The notes under the pieces: generated by a model | Databases searched by the model: none | Told to the model about the DNA's origin: nothing | What the model saw: the letters and a program-made list of their open reading frames with translations, nothing else | Assembly (NCBI RefSeq): GCF_003076635.1 | Contig: NZ_QDKG01000001.1 | Span: 186,001 to 250,000, forward strand | Reading direction: 5' to 3' | DNA: 64,000 nt | Origin: Sphingobacterium corticibacter | Lineage (GTDB): Bacteria > Bacteroidota > Bacteroidia > Sphingobacteriales > Sphingobacteriaceae | Position numbers and translations under genes: made by a program | In this document: in pieces, positions 49,591 through 59,386 of the stretch | How positions within the stretch are numbered: the stretch's first letter is position 1 | Layout: every line of letters starts with the position of its first letter

Positions 49591-49650
49591 AAAGGGCATT
49601 CGTTCAATAGATCAGCGAAATGCTCGGTTTTTGAGCACATTTAATAAATG

Positions 49651-49686
49651 AACAAAGGAGAAAAGCGTTCGATTTTCTCCTTTGTT
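49651..49686. terminator. Bidirectional terminator between scoB and the DUF4256 gene
   Basis: 14-bp stem, 49651-49664 with 49673-49686 (aacaaaggagaaaa and complement), 8-nt loop. It touches the stop codon end of the convergent gene. A small hairpin (tgctc/gagca) lies about 30 bp before it. Confidence 0.8.
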
Positions 49687-50242
49687 ATATATGCAGCATA
49701 CCCCGAAATCCGCGTGCTGCGTAATAAGATTCTGCGCCATTGTGATAGATAAAAACACGGCCAAAGCGGTAATCGCCAAATAGCGCGCCTCCTAGCTTCC
49801 GGAACTCTTCAGGCGTGCGCAACCAGCTGGAAGTTTTCGTGTCAAATTTGCCGACTTCTTGTAGTCTTTTGTATGCCTCCTCGTCCAACAATTCTATGCC
49901 CATGCTTCGGGCTACTTCTACGGCGCTATCCACTGGTTTATTTTGTTTTCGGGAGTCTAATGCTTCCTGATCATAACATAAACTGCGTCGTCCTGTTGGA
50001 CTTTCTGGGGCGCAGTCGCAGAAGATCAACTTACCTGTATCCGCATCCGTACCAATCACATCCGGTTCACCTTGACTATCTTCCATAGCATGTAGCGCAT
50101 TTAAGGCTGCATCGTCGGCGCGCTCTAATGTAGCAAATACATCATGCCATGTCAAATTGGGGTGTCTTCCTGCATTTTCACTAAACCGTTTTTCTAATTT
50201 TTCAACTAGTTCTTCCTTTTGGTCTTTTGTCAATGTCTTCAT
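49685..50242 (-). CDS. DUF4256 protein
   Basis: 185 residues, soluble, no signal peptide. WHDVFATLERADDAALNALHAMEDSQGEPDV, FCDCAPESPTGRRSLCYD and GALFGDYRFGRVFIYHNGAESYYAARGFRG match the DUF4256 family, whose function is not known. Two nearby cysteines (CDC) and a Cys 15 residues later are the only candidates for metal or redox chemistry. Single-gene unit. Confidence 0.85.
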   Translation of the reverse strand: MKTLTKDQKEELVEKLEKRFSENAGRHPNLTWHDVFATLERADDAALNALHAMEDSQGEPDVIGTDADTGKLIFCDCAPESPTGRRSLCYDQEALDSRKQNKPVDSAVEVARSMGIELLDEEAYKRLQEVGKFDTKTSSWLRTPEEFRKLGGALFGDYRFGRVFIYHNGAESYYAARGFRGMLHI

Positions 50243-50363
50243 AGTCGGATCGGGAATTCGTTTTTTTCTATCTGTACTATTTAGGTTCTATTTTCTGATA
50301 TGGACAAAAAAAGTCATATCATGATAAACGAAAATACACATATTTTGCGAGAATTTTTCCCAC

Positions 50364-50400
50364 AAAAAAGGGGTAAGTGCGAAACACTTACCCCTTTTTT
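50364..50400 (-). terminator. Terminator of the DUF4136 lipoprotein gene
   Basis: Perfect 16-bp stem, 50364-50379 with 50385-50400 (aaaaaaggggtaagtg and complement), loop cgaaa, U-run on the minus strand. Confidence 0.9.
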
Positions 50401-50457
50401 GTGAATATTCAAGACCAAGCTTGCCGATCACATGAAAGACAAAACTGTCAGTCTATA

Positions 50458-51036
50458 TTATTTACGTACAGGATATTGTTTAAAGATTCCCTGAATGATT
50501 CCTGGTAACTTGTTGATAGCGCGTTCTGGGTTGCGCACTTCGCGCGATCCACGTGCTTGCCAAACTACGGCATCTTCTTTACGATCAACTGCTTCGACGA
50601 TGATATGAGCATAGCGATAGCCTTCGCGGCCAACTGGTTGAGACCAACCGCCGCCCCAGCCCATTCCCCAGCCCCAGCCGCCACCCCAGCCCCAAGGTCC
50701 CATTCCCCAACCCCAGCCTCCATTAGACCAGATTAAGCGACTTTTGTTGTTGACGATGGCGATATAACGAAACAAAATGTCTGGGTTTTCTTTCGAATAA
50801 GTAAGACCCAATTTCTCTACTTCGGTATTTGCCGCGATCATAATGTTCTCCCGAGCGATGTCGTTTGAAAAATAATCTTTGGATAAGGAGTCGATCGGTG
50901 TCAACCAGCCGTACGTACGATATTGGGTGAAATCTTTGTTCATCACTTTGGTAGTGTTGAACTTGTTGGTGCGACACGCCGAAAATAAAAGCGTGACAGC
51001 CAACAAAAGGCTAAAGTGTAGTATGTATTTTTTCAT
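50458..51036 (-). CDS. DUF4136 lipoprotein with a Gly/Trp-rich insert
   Basis: 192 residues. Lipobox LFSAC with Cys21, then a DUF4136 domain (DFTQYRTYGWLTP; YSKENPDILFRYIAIV; WQARGSREVRNPERAI). A Gly/Trp/Met-rich stretch at about 106-131 interrupts the domain and is probably a surface loop. An envelope lipoprotein of unknown role. Single-gene unit. Confidence 0.85.
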   Translation of the reverse strand: MKKYILHFSLLLAVTLLFSACRTNKFNTTKVMNKDFTQYRTYGWLTPIDSLSKDYFSNDIARENIMIAANTEVEKLGLTYSKENPDILFRYIAIVNNKSRLIWSNGGWGWGMGPWGWGGGWGWGMGWGGGWSQPVGREGYRYAHIIVEAVDRKEDAVVWQARGSREVRNPERAINKLPGIIQGIFKQYPVRK

Positions 51037-51197
51037 GACTTTTAGATGCTAACAAGTGTTTATCTATCTTATTTGACGAATTAAAGTATAAAAAGTTTAA
51101 TCATGATGTTTTAAAAAATTGATTGTTCAAAGCCAATATTTTACTTCGTGTAATCTCTTTCTCAAAAGCATGTAGTGCTGTCCTGCTATGGAATCAA

Positions 51198-51245
51198 CTA
51201 AAAAGCCTAACAGTCTATCTGATAAATAGTTTGTTAAGCTTTTTA
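51198..51245 (-). terminator. Probable terminator of gnd-zwf-pgl
   Basis: An imperfect stem from ctaaaaagc...ctaaca (from 51198) and tgttaagcttttta (to 51245), with a small inner hairpin (ctat/atag). It lies about 25 bp past the pgl stop. Confidence 0.5.
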
Positions 51246-51268
51246 GATTATTAACGTTAATAAAATAG

Positions 51269-52006
51269 CTATGCAGTTATTTTGGAATCGGATAGCTTTG
51301 AAGCTGCTGCCTGATCAACCAAAAATAGCAATTCTCCCGAGGTCGGATTGAGCAATTGAGAAGGATATTCTTCTGAGTTGCGTGCGCCTTCCAATACTTC
51401 ATACAAAGCGGGTGCTTTCTTTTCACCGAAGGTGATGACCACAATTTGTTTTGCTTTGTTAATCAATGGAGCCGTCAGCGTGATGCGGTGCATCTGCTGC
51501 GGCGTGAGATAATACGCATCTACCCATTTTGTCTTTTCGTGCAGTACTTCCGTATGTGGAAACAGCGATGCAGTATGTCCGTCGTCGCCCATACCCAATA
51601 GAATCAAATCGAATTGTCCTTCTGCGCCCAATACCTCTTTTAGCTGTTGCTCATAGATAGCCGCAAATTCCTCTGGCGACCGATCCGTATCGAACATCGG
51701 AAAAATCTGATCTTCCGGTAAAGGCACTTGCTGCAGCAAGGTTTCGAATGCCATCTTAGCATTGCTTAACGAATCCGATAATGGAACCCAGCGCTCATCG
51801 CCCCAAAATACAAATACTTTAGTCCAATCAAGCTGATCTAGGTAAGCCGGTGTAGCCAATAGCTTGTATAATTCTACAGGCGAAGATCCGCCAGTCAGCG
51901 CTACAGTAAAGTTTCCTTTTTCTGCGATAGCCTTTTGGCCTGCTGCTACAAAAAGATCTGCTGCAGCAGGATGAATATCGGCTGGTTGTGCGTATATTTT
52001 AATCAC
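51269..52006 (-). CDS. pgl: 6-phosphogluconolactonase
   Basis: 245 residues from a GTG at 52006 ([13 protein letters not shown]). An in-frame ATG at 52042 would add 12 residues but lies deep inside zwf; the GTG overlaps the zwf stop by 8 bp and gives the usual family start. [25 protein letters not shown] and [15 protein letters not shown] are DevB/Pgl landmarks. It hydrolyses 6-phosphogluconolactone, step two of the oxidative pentose phosphate pathway. Confidence 0.93.
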   Translation of the reverse strand: MIKIYAQPADIHPAAADLFVAAGQKAIAEKGNFTVALTGGSSPVELYKLLATPAYLDQLDWTKVFVFWGDERWVPLSDSLSNAKMAFETLLQQVPLPEDQIFPMFDTDRSPEEFAAIYEQQLKEVLGAEGQFDLILLGMGDDGHTASLFPHTEVLHEKTKWVDAYYLTPQQMHRITLTAPLINKAKQIVVITFGEKKAPALYEVLEGARNSEEYPSQLLNPTSGELLFLVDQAAASKLSDSKITA

Positions 52007-53534
52007 AGTTTTCGTCTTTTGATTTTGTTTTATGTAAAGCATTTACGGCCCATACATGCCCTTGTTGTGCCACCAGCACTTCTGCCGTTTCCGGTCCCCA
52101 AGTTCCCGAGGCGTAATTTGGGAAATCCAAAGAATCGCGGCTTTCCCAAGCTTCCTGAATTGGTGTAATCACATCCCAAGCTTCATCCACCTGATCCGAA
52201 CGCATAAACAAGGTTGCATCACCATTTAAGGCATCCAACAACAAGGTCTCATACGCTTCTGGAGATTGTGTAGAGCAAGTATCATAATCGAAAATCATTT
52301 CCGAAGGATTCAAACTCATACTTAAGCCTGGTTTCTTGGTCATAAAGCGAAGACGGATATCCATCTGTGGTTGGATATTGATCGTTAAGCGATTTGGCAT
52401 CAGATTTTCTGCCGCTTCGCCGTTTGAAAAGGTAGAATGTGGTACGGGCTTGAATTGGATCGTGATAGACGAATGTTTCTCTTGCATGCGCTTACCGGTA
52501 CGCAAGTAAAACGGCACGCCTTGCCAGCGCCAATTGTCCAAATAAAACTTGATGGCAGCGTAGGTTTCTGTATTCGATTTTGGATTTACACCCTGTTCCT
52601 CGCGGTAGCCGGGCACTTTTTTGCCCTGCAGCCAACCTTCGTGGTATTGACCACGCACCGCATAGCGACTAACTTCTTCGGGTTTGATACGTCGGATCGA
52701 ACGTAAAACGTCTACTTTGCGATTACGAATTTCTTCGGCTTTGAACGATGCAGGAGCTTCCATCGCCACCATACACAGAATTTGCAACAGGTGATTCTGA
52801 ATCATATCACGTAATGCACCTGCACCTTCGTAATATTCACCTCGATTTTCGACGCCAACCTGTTCGGCTACCGTGATCTGTACCGAATCGATGTAGTTGC
52901 GGTTCCACAAAGGTTCAAATAAAGCATTGCCGAAGCGAAATGCTAGAATATTCTGTACCGTTTCTTTGCCCAGATAATGATCAATCCGGTAGATTTGATG
53001 CTCTTGGAAAGTCTGTGTAAGTAGTTGATTTAGTTCTACCGCTGTTTTCTTGTTGTAGCCAAAAGGCTTTTCAATCACAATACGATCTTGCGCTGGTATG
53101 CTGGCTAAGCCGGATGCATTGATATTTAAGGTGGCAGCTCCAATAAAACGTGGTGCGACCGACAGGTAAAACAAACGATTTGCCCGCTCGCCCCATTCGG
53201 CATCTAGGGCATCCAATTGAGCCGCCAACTCTTGATAGGATTCTGGCGTTTCAATGTTCGATTGGAAGTAGCTCACCTGCGGATTGAAGACTGCCCATTT
53301 ATCCGCTTCGGGCGCTCCCGTACGCGAAAACTCGGTCAAACCTTCTTTCAAATGTTCGCGATAGGCATCATTATCAAGCGCAGTTCTTCCCAGCCCGATG
53401 ATGGCAAATTTTTCAGGCATCCAATCGTCCAGAAAAAGATTATAAAAGGCGGGAATTAGTTTCCGCTTTGCCAGATCGCCTGTTCCTCCGAAGATGACGA
53501 TAATCGCTGGTCTCGCTTTTTTACTTGTTTTCAT
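51999..53534 (-). CDS. zwf: Glucose-6-phosphate 1-dehydrogenase
   Basis: 511 residues. [11 protein letters not shown] at 15-25 binds NADP+, EKPFG follows near 155, and [13 protein letters not shown] from 183 holds the catalytic His. It performs the first step of the oxidative pentose phosphate pathway and supplies NADPH. 25 bp after gnd, coupled to pgl. Confidence 0.97.
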   Translation of the reverse strand: MKTSKKARPAIIVIFGGTGDLAKRKLIPAFYNLFLDDWMPEKFAIIGLGRTALDNDAYREHLKEGLTEFSRTGAPEADKWAVFNPQVSYFQSNIETPESYQELAAQLDALDAEWGERANRLFYLSVAPRFIGAATLNINASGLASIPAQDRIVIEKPFGYNKKTAVELNQLLTQTFQEHQIYRIDHYLGKETVQNILAFRFGNALFEPLWNRNYIDSVQITVAEQVGVENRGEYYEGAGALRDMIQNHLLQILCMVAMEAPASFKAEEIRNRKVDVLRSIRRIKPEEVSRYAVRGQYHEGWLQGKKVPGYREEQGVNPKSNTETYAAIKFYLDNWRWQGVPFYLRTGKRMQEKHSSITIQFKPVPHSTFSNGEAAENLMPNRLTINIQPQMDIRLRFMTKKPGLSMSLNPSEMIFDYDTCSTQSPEAYETLLLDALNGDATLFMRSDQVDEAWDVITPIQEAWESRDSLDFPNYASGTWGPETAEVLVAQQGHVWAVNALHKTKSKDENCD

Positions 53535-53559
53535 GTGTAGACAGATAATACACTAGGCG

Positions 53560-54966
53560 TTAGCCCCATTGTGTGTGGAAGATACCTTCGCGATCAATAC
53601 GCTCGTAAGTATGTGCTCCAAAATAATCCCGTTGTGCTTGTATCAAGTTCGTTGGCAAATTAGCCGAACGGTAAGCATCAAAATATGCTAACGCATTCAT
53701 TAGCCCTGCAACTGGAATACCTTTCGCTACCGCGAAGCTAATCACCGCGCGGAAATTCTCTTGTAAGCCCAATAGTTGTTGTCCGATTTGCGCATCCAAT
53801 AGGATGTTGCGCAATTCTGGATTACGCTGATAAGCTTGTCTGAAATCTTCTAATGCCGCTGCGCGAATGATACATCCACCGCGCCAGATTTTGGTCACCG
53901 TTTCTAATTCTAATCCGTATTTATAAGTATCGGATGCAACGGTAAGCTGTGCTAATCCTTGTGCGTAGGTGAGGAGCATGGCCGCGTGAAATGCATCTTT
54001 TAGCTGTCTCAACAGTTGATCTTCTGCCACGTCAGACGAGGAAGTGGCTTCCCAAGTCAGTTGTTTTGCCGCTTCAATACGCTCTGGTTTGTATTTGGAG
54101 ATGTCGCGCATATTCACAGCGGCATCGATTACTGGTACCGGTACTTGCAAATCCATCGCATTTTGTGAAGTCCATTTCCCTGTTCCTTTGGATTTGGCCC
54201 AGTCGGAGATCGCGTGGATTAATGGTGTACCATCATCATCTTTTTGTTTTAGGATCTCGCCAGTTATTTCTACCAAGAAAGATTGCAATTCAGTTTCGTT
54301 CCATTGCGCGAATGTCTCTTGAATCTTTTCATCTGCAATGCCTGCGCCACGTTTCATCAAGTCGTACACCTCTGCTAACAGTTGCATAATACCGTATTCG
54401 ATGCCGTTGTGTACCATTTTAACATAGTTACCCGCAGATCCACTGCCCAGATAAGCTACGCAAGGATCGCCATTTACTTTGGCAGAGATGGCTTCAAAAA
54501 TTGGGCGCAAGCGCTCATAGGCAACTTCGTCGCCACCTGGCATCATGCTTGGGCCAAATCGAGCGCCTTTTTCTCCGCCAGAGATTCCCATTCCAAAAAA
54601 GTGAATATTCTTGTCGGAAAGGTAGGTATAGCGTCTTTCGGTATCTGGAAAATACGAGTTTCCGCCGTCGACTAAGATGTCGCCTTCTTCCAGATGTGGA
54701 AGCAAACTTTCGATGGCGCTATCTACTGGCTTCCCAGCAGGAACCAATAGCATAATCGCGCGCGGCTTGCGAATAGCTTCTACAAAAGTAGCTACTTCAG
54801 TAGTCGCTTTGATTTTATGATTTTCTGCTGCCTCTGCTTGTAGTGAAGCTGCTTTTTCAGTGTCAAGGTCTAATCCAGCTACTGCGAAGGAATGGTCGGC
54901 CATGTTCAATAATAGGTTTCTACCCATTACGCCAAGTCCTACTATACCAAAATCGTATGATTCCAT
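53560..54966 (-). CDS. gnd: 6-phosphogluconate dehydrogenase, decarboxylating
   Basis: 468 residues, the E. coli length. IVGLGVMGRNLLLNMADH at the N-terminus, DGGNSYFPDTERR, GISGGEKGARFGPSMMPGG and KMVHNGIEYG are the cofactor and substrate motifs of the NADP-dependent long form. It converts 6-phosphogluconate to ribulose 5-phosphate. First gene of gnd-zwf-pgl. Confidence 0.97.
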   Translation of the reverse strand: MESYDFGIVGLGVMGRNLLLNMADHSFAVAGLDLDTEKAASLQAEAAENHKIKATTEVATFVEAIRKPRAIMLLVPAGKPVDSAIESLLPHLEEGDILVDGGNSYFPDTERRYTYLSDKNIHFFGMGISGGEKGARFGPSMMPGGDEVAYERLRPIFEAISAKVNGDPCVAYLGSGSAGNYVKMVHNGIEYGIMQLLAEVYDLMKRGAGIADEKIQETFAQWNETELQSFLVEITGEILKQKDDDGTPLIHAISDWAKSKGTGKWTSQNAMDLQVPVPVIDAAVNMRDISKYKPERIEAAKQLTWEATSSSDVAEDQLLRQLKDAFHAAMLLTYAQGLAQLTVASDTYKYGLELETVTKIWRGGCIIRAAALEDFRQAYQRNPELRNILLDAQIGQQLLGLQENFRAVISFAVAKGIPVAGLMNALAYFDAYRSANLPTNLIQAQRDYFGAHTYERIDREGIFHTQWG

Positions 54967-55058
54967 AAACTAAATTCTGTTTTTTGATGAGGATAAAAAT
55001 GTTTTTTCATCTTGTGCGCAGAAACCTAATCCGGCTTACACAAAAAGCAAACGTAATT

Positions 55059-55066
55059 CAAAGATA
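55059..55066 (-). promoter_or_regulatory. Candidate -7 box for gnd-zwf-pgl
   Basis: TATCTTTG on the minus strand matches TAnnTTTG exactly, with a leader of about 85 nt. No clear TTG at the expected distance. It lies between the nadE stop and the gnd start. Confidence 0.45.
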
Positions 55067-55114
55067 AAATTTTTCCTAAATAACAGTTGGTTAATCTGTT
55101 GAAATGACGCTCGA

Positions 55115-56758
55115 TTAACTTGGATATTTAGCGACCAAAGGAATGACACGACCTGGGCCAAATGCTTTAGGGCTTATTCGAAGGATAGGTGGTGCTTGGA
55201 AGCGCTTGAACTCTGCTCTATTGAGCATATTTTGTACGCGCAATACCATTTCTTCGTCGAAACCTAACGGGACGATTTCTTGACCGGATTTCTCCTGCTC
55301 GATCAATTGGTAGAGAATGCTGTCCAATAGCTCATAATCGGGTAGGGAGTCCGAGTCCTTTTGATCCGGTCTTAATTCCGCCGAAGGCGGTTTTACGATT
55401 GTATTTGTCGGAATGATTTCGTGATGGCGATTGATGTATTCGGCCAGTTGGTACGCCTGTGATTTGTAGACATCGCCGATCACAGAGATGGCACCAGCCA
55501 TATCACCATACAAGGTGCCATAACCTACTGATGCTTCACTTTTATTGGATGTGTTGAGCAAAATGTGACCAAATTTATTGGCGGTAGCCATCAAAATGGT
55601 TGCGCGAATACGTGCTTGTATATTTTCTTCGGTAATATCAGGTTGCAAGCCACTAAAAAGATCGCTCAATGTGTCGTCGTAAGCTTCTACCATGCTGTGA
55701 ATAGGGACAATGTGATGATTGCAACCGGTGTTAGACACTAAATCCAAAGCGTCTTTAAGCGAGTGATCCGAGGAATATTTGGAAGGTAGTAAAATTGCCA
55801 GCACATTATCTGCACCCAAGGCTTCGCAAGCCAAAGCCGCGACAATCGCCGAGTCGAGTCCGCCAGATAATCCTAAAACCGCTTTCTTGAAACCTGATTT
55901 AGTAAAATACTCTTTTAGACCGAAGACGAGCGCTGCGTGGATTTGAGAAATCTCCGATCCCGGCAGGTATACTTCTCGATGTTCTTTTAGCTGGAATTCA
56001 CCTTTCTCTAAACTCAGTTCTGCAAAGTCAGCTTCAAAAGCTGATAAAACAGTAACCACATCGCCATTGCTATCCAATACGAAAGATCGCCCGTCGAAAA
56101 TAATATCGGTATGTGCTCCCACTTGATTCAGATAGATCAATGGTGCCTGTGTGCGCAACACCGCGCGGCGCATGATATCCAAGCGCGTTTGGTGATGTGT
56201 GTATGAAAAAGGAGAGGCGGCAATGTTCACGATCAAGTCAGGTTTTTCTACCGCTAGATCTTGAATGATGTCACCCATATAGGTGTTATCCACCCCATTG
56301 TCCCACAAATCCTCACAGATCGTCAAGGCAATTTTTGTGTTACCAATCGTCACACAATGAACGTCTTTGTTGGGCTCAAAATAACGGTATTCATCAAACA
56401 CATCATAATCCGGTAAGTATGTTTTCTTGACCGTATGCTTTACCTCACCTTGCTCAATCACGAGTGCCGCATTAAACAAATGTTTTCCTTCGGAGTGATT
56501 GTTTCGGATTGGAGCACCAATGATACAAGCAATGTCACAACAGGCACTTGCAATTTCGTGCAAAGCTTTCTCGCAGGCATTCAGATAGGCGGGATTGCGC
56601 AACAAATCTTTAGCCGGATATCCACCTATAGCTAGCTCAGCAAAGATGATTAGTTCGTTTCCTTGCTTTTTAGCTTTGTTTATGGTTTCTATAATCTGTG
56701 CGGTATCCGTTTCAAAATCTCCAATACGATAATTGAGTTGAGCTAAAGCAATTTTCAT
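55115..56758 (-). CDS. nadE: Glutamine-dependent NAD+ synthetase
   Basis: 547 residues. The N-terminal nitrilase-like amidase domain has Glu41 (FAELAIGGYP), Lys112 (KKTYLPDYDVFDE) and Cys148 (TICEDLWDN). The C-terminal synthetase domain starts near 285 with the PPi loop LGLSGGLDSAIVAALA. It makes NAD+ from its deamido precursor, ATP and glutamine. It is 10 bp after a beta-barrel protein gene. Confidence 0.96.
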   Translation of the reverse strand: MKIALAQLNYRIGDFETDTAQIIETINKAKKQGNELIIFAELAIGGYPAKDLLRNPAYLNACEKALHEIASACCDIACIIGAPIRNNHSEGKHLFNAALVIEQGEVKHTVKKTYLPDYDVFDEYRYFEPNKDVHCVTIGNTKIALTICEDLWDNGVDNTYMGDIIQDLAVEKPDLIVNIAASPFSYTHHQTRLDIMRRAVLRTQAPLIYLNQVGAHTDIIFDGRSFVLDSNGDVVTVLSAFEADFAELSLEKGEFQLKEHREVYLPGSEISQIHAALVFGLKEYFTKSGFKKAVLGLSGGLDSAIVAALACEALGADNVLAILLPSKYSSDHSLKDALDLVSNTGCNHHIVPIHSMVEAYDDTLSDLFSGLQPDITEENIQARIRATILMATANKFGHILLNTSNKSEASVGYGTLYGDMAGAISVIGDVYKSQAYQLAEYINRHHEIIPTNTIVKPPSAELRPDQKDSDSLPDYELLDSILYQLIEQEKSGQEIVPLGFDEEMVLRVQNMLNRAEFKRFQAPPILRISPKAFGPGRVIPLVAKYPS

Positions 56759-56768
56759 GAGTAGTATG

Positions 56769-57449
56769 TTAAAATAATAGACCGACTTGGAGTGCTACGT
56801 AGGAAATTTTTGGCTCGCCACCGTTGCGCATCGCGCGAGTAAAACCATTGTTATATGCTGCTCCGGTTAACAATCCGAGATTGCCACCTAGATTCCATTC
56901 TACTCCAGTCCCGATCTGTAATCCCAATCGTACTAAATCAGTGCCAGAAAGCGATTGATGCTCCGCACCGGGCAAATCTGTCCTCTGTCTAGCCGATACG
57001 CGAAGGCCGGCAGTCACCCCAAACTGTCCGTAGATACGGCCGTAATCTCGTTCTTCTGTCTTAAGCTTGATGGTTAGTGGCACTTCCGCGTATTTGATAC
57101 GTATCGTGTTGTTTACAGGAGAAACAATATCACCACTCACCATGTCGCGTACTTCTTCCGCTCTAAGATCATTTAAGATCAATCCTGTAGAAAAATAATA
57201 GTTTCTGGAAAATCCAAAATCTGCTAACAGTCCGTATCCAAAGCGGTAACTCGAAGCACCGCTGTACGACGCGTTGTCAAAATTAAACCAGCTAATATTT
57301 GGATTAAAAACTAAGCCAAGGCGCATATTGCGTTCATAGGGATAGCCTCCATATTGTGCTTGGGCAGTTAATGATGTGCAGATAAAGGCTGTAGCAATTG
57401 CTGCTATCATGCTATATTTTCGGAGCAGTAGGTTAGATAGTCTTAGCAT
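56769..57449 (-). CDS. Outer-membrane beta-barrel protein, PorT-like
   Basis: 226 residues. Signal peptide ends AQAQ at about residue 32 (an internal ATG at codon 14 would also leave a functional signal). The mature part has about eight amphipathic strands (RFGYGLLADFGFSRNYYFSTGLIL; AEVPLTIKLKT; GQFGVTAGLRVSARQ; LGLQIGTGVEWNLG; YVALQVGLLF) typical of small PorT/OMP_b-brl_2 barrels. Role unknown. It is cotranscribed with nadE. Confidence 0.82.
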   Translation of the reverse strand: MLRLSNLLLRKYSMIAAIATAFICTSLTAQAQYGGYPYERNMRLGLVFNPNISWFNFDNASYSGASSYRFGYGLLADFGFSRNYYFSTGLILNDLRAEEVRDMVSGDIVSPVNNTIRIKYAEVPLTIKLKTEERDYGRIYGQFGVTAGLRVSARQRTDLPGAEHQSLSGTDLVRLGLQIGTGVEWNLGGNLGLLTGAAYNNGFTRAMRNGGEPKISYVALQVGLLF

Positions 57450-57463
57450 AGTTTGTTAGTTAA

Positions 57464-57493
57464 AAGAAAAGCACCTATCGAGGTGCTTTTCTT
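57464..57493 (-). terminator. Terminator of gltA
   Basis: 13-bp stem, 57464-57476 with 57481-57493 (aagaaaagcacct and complement), loop atcg. It fills most of the 59-bp gap between gltA and the beta-barrel gene. Confidence 0.75.
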
Positions 57494-57508
57494 CTTATTT
57501 ATATCGAT

Positions 57509-58798
57509 TTATCGTTTTTCAATATCTACGACGTCTCTTTTCGTTTCGCCGGTATATACTTGTCTTGGGCGGCCGATTGGCTCTTTGTTCTCGCGCATCT
57601 CTTTCCATTGTGCGATCCATCCCGGTAGGCGACCTAATGCAAACAATACCGTAAACATCTCTGGCTTGAAGTTCAAGGCACGGTAAATGATACCCGAATA
57701 GAAATCTACGTTTGGATACAATTTACGATCGATGAAGTATTGATCGTTCAGAGCGGCTTCTTCCAAGCGAATGGCGATATCCAAAACAGGATCATCAATA
57801 CCTAGTTTTTCTAAAATATCGTCACAAGCTTTCTTGATGATTTTGGCACGTGGATCAAAGTTTTTATAAACACGGTGACCAAAGCCCATCAAACGGAAAG
57901 GATCGTTTTTGTCTTTGGCTTTCGCCAAATATTTATCCGCATCACCACCATCTTCTTTGATCGCTTCCAACATCTCTATTACGGCTTGGTTAGCACCACC
58001 GTGTAGTGGGCCCCAAAGCGCATTAATGCCAGAAGCGATAGAAGCGTACAAGTTGGCATTCGAAGAGCCTACCATACGAACCGTAGAGGTCGAACAGTTT
58101 TGCTCGTGATCTGCGTGCAGAATCAATAGCTTTTGCATCGCACTGATGATCGCAGGATCGAAAGAACTCTCTGCAGTAACGTCGGAGAATAGCATATTCA
58201 TGAAATTCTCTACATAATTCAAGTCTTTCTTAGGGTATACAATTGGATGTCCAATTGATTTTTTGTGGATCCAAGAAACAATCGTTGGCATTTTGGCCAA
58301 TAGGTTGATCATGGTTTTGTTATCTTCCTCTTTAGTCGCGTTTGGATTTAAAGATTCTGGGTAAAAAGCAGATAAAGCGCCTACTAGACAAGATAACTGT
58401 CCCATTGGATGAGATTGCGAAGGGAAGCCTGCGAAGAAGTTCTTCATGTCTTCGTGGATCAAGGTTTGTTCTTTGATCTCCGCGCGGAAGCTTTCTAATT
58501 CTTGTTTCGTTGGTAGCTCACCATATATTAATAAATAAGCAACTTCTAAGAATAAGCATTTCTCTGCAAGCTGCTCAATAGGATAACCACGATAATGTAA
58601 TATACCATTCTCTCCATCTAAATACGTGATCGCACTTTTGGTAGCACCCGTGTTTTTGTAGCCTGGGTCTAATGTGATGAATTCGGATTGATCTCGCAGT
58701 TTGGAGATATCTATTGCTTTCTCATTTTCGGTTCCAACGATTACGGGAAGATCGTAGGATTGCCCATTTAAGTTTATTGAAGCTTTATTATCTGACAT
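57509..58798 (-). CDS. gltA: Citrate synthase
   Basis: 429 residues, the length of hexameric type II enzymes. Catalytic-site segments are HADHEQNCSTSTVRMVGS, GPLHGGANQAVIEML and GFGHRVYKNFDPRAK. It makes citrate from oxaloacetate and acetyl-CoA at the start of the TCA cycle. Monocistronic, with its own promoter and terminator. Confidence 0.97.
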   Translation of the reverse strand: MSDNKASINLNGQSYDLPVIVGTENEKAIDISKLRDQSEFITLDPGYKNTGATKSAITYLDGENGILHYRGYPIEQLAEKCLFLEVAYLLIYGELPTKQELESFRAEIKEQTLIHEDMKNFFAGFPSQSHPMGQLSCLVGALSAFYPESLNPNATKEEDNKTMINLLAKMPTIVSWIHKKSIGHPIVYPKKDLNYVENFMNMLFSDVTAESSFDPAIISAMQKLLILHADHEQNCSTSTVRMVGSSNANLYASIASGINALWGPLHGGANQAVIEMLEAIKEDGGDADKYLAKAKDKNDPFRLMGFGHRVYKNFDPRAKIIKKACDDILEKLGIDDPVLDIAIRLEEAALNDQYFIDRKLYPNVDFYSGIIYRALNFKPEMFTVLFALGRLPGWIAQWKEMRENKEPIGRPRQVYTGETKRDVVDIEKR

Positions 58799-58819
58799 AA
58801 TTTTCTGACTCGATTTCTA

Positions 58820-58827
58820 CAAATGTA
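58820..58827 (-). promoter_or_regulatory. Candidate -7 box for gltA
   Basis: TACATTTG on the minus strand matches TAnnTTTG exactly and lies 22 bp before the start codon, so the leader would be only about 15 nt. Confidence 0.5.
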
Positions 58828-58932
58828 TAAAAAATCAAAAACAGTTCGGCTGTCGATAAGCATTAAATTAACATGAAATCGTCATATATGATGAGGTACA
58901 CAAAGTTCGTGAAAGATAGTAAAACGCCTATC

Positions 58933-58996
58933 TACGATTTTTTTCGTAAAAAGTTTTTAAAAAGCTTTTTGTTTCTACGAACTTTTCGTAACATTG
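58933..58996 (+). promoter_or_regulatory. Promoter and paired operator-like dyads upstream of blaI-M56
   Basis: Two dyads, TACGA-N6-TCGTA (58933-58948) and TACGA-N5-TCGTA (58976-58990), 43 bp apart from start to start. The second lies inside the promoter made of TTG (58969-58971), a 17-bp spacer and TAACATTG (58989-58996). BlaI/MecI repressors bind comparable dyads in their own promoters, so autoregulation is likely. Confidence 0.55.
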
Positions 58997-59016
58997 TGTA
59001 ATCTACTGATACAGAT

Positions 59017-59385
59017 ATGGAAAAACTAACGATACAAGAAGAAGAAGCAATGCGTGCAATCTGGGAAACCGAAGGCGGATTCATTCGAGACATCCTAGCA
59101 AATCTACAATCTACGGAAGAAATGCCTTATACCACCTTGGCATCGACCGTTCGCAACCTCGAAAAGAAAGGCTATGTGCAAGCGGTAAAGGCTGGGAATG
59201 CGAAACGCTACGAGCCGCTGATCTCTGCAAAAGAGTATAAAGGGAAGTTTATGAATGGTTTTGTCGGCAACTATTTCCATAATTCATATAAAGATATGGT
59301 GTCTTTTTTCATCAAAGAAGAGCGCTTATCATCGGCAGAGTTAGAAGAAATCCTAGATATGATCAAAAACAATAAATCCTCATAA
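59017..59385 (+). CDS. BlaI/MecI/CopY-family transcriptional repressor
   Basis: 122 residues. A winged-helix domain covers about 1-75 (LTIQEEEAMRAIW; MPYTTLASTVRNLEKKGYV as recognition helix region), and a C-terminal dimerisation helix pair follows (FFIKEERLSSAELEEILDMI). It should repress its own operon through the dyads just upstream, until cleaved or released by the M56 protease encoded 1 bp downstream. The BlaI family regulates beta-lactam and other envelope-stress genes; the target here is not shown. Confidence 0.92.
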   Translation: MEKLTIQEEEAMRAIWETEGGFIRDILANLQSTEEMPYTTLASTVRNLEKKGYVQAVKAGNAKRYEPLISAKEYKGKFMNGFVGNYFHNSYKDMVSFFIKEERLSSAELEEILDMIKNNKSS

Positions 59386-59386
59386 C

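Noticed and set aside
50640..50720. Repetitive ccccagcc-type tract that looked like a repeat array
   Set aside because: It encodes the Gly/Trp-rich insert of the DUF4136 lipoprotein, so it is coding low complexity and not CRISPR or a satellite.
52007..52042. Upstream ATG start of pgl
   Set aside because: It lies 36 bp inside zwf and adds a Lys/Gln-rich stretch absent from the family; the GTG fits better.
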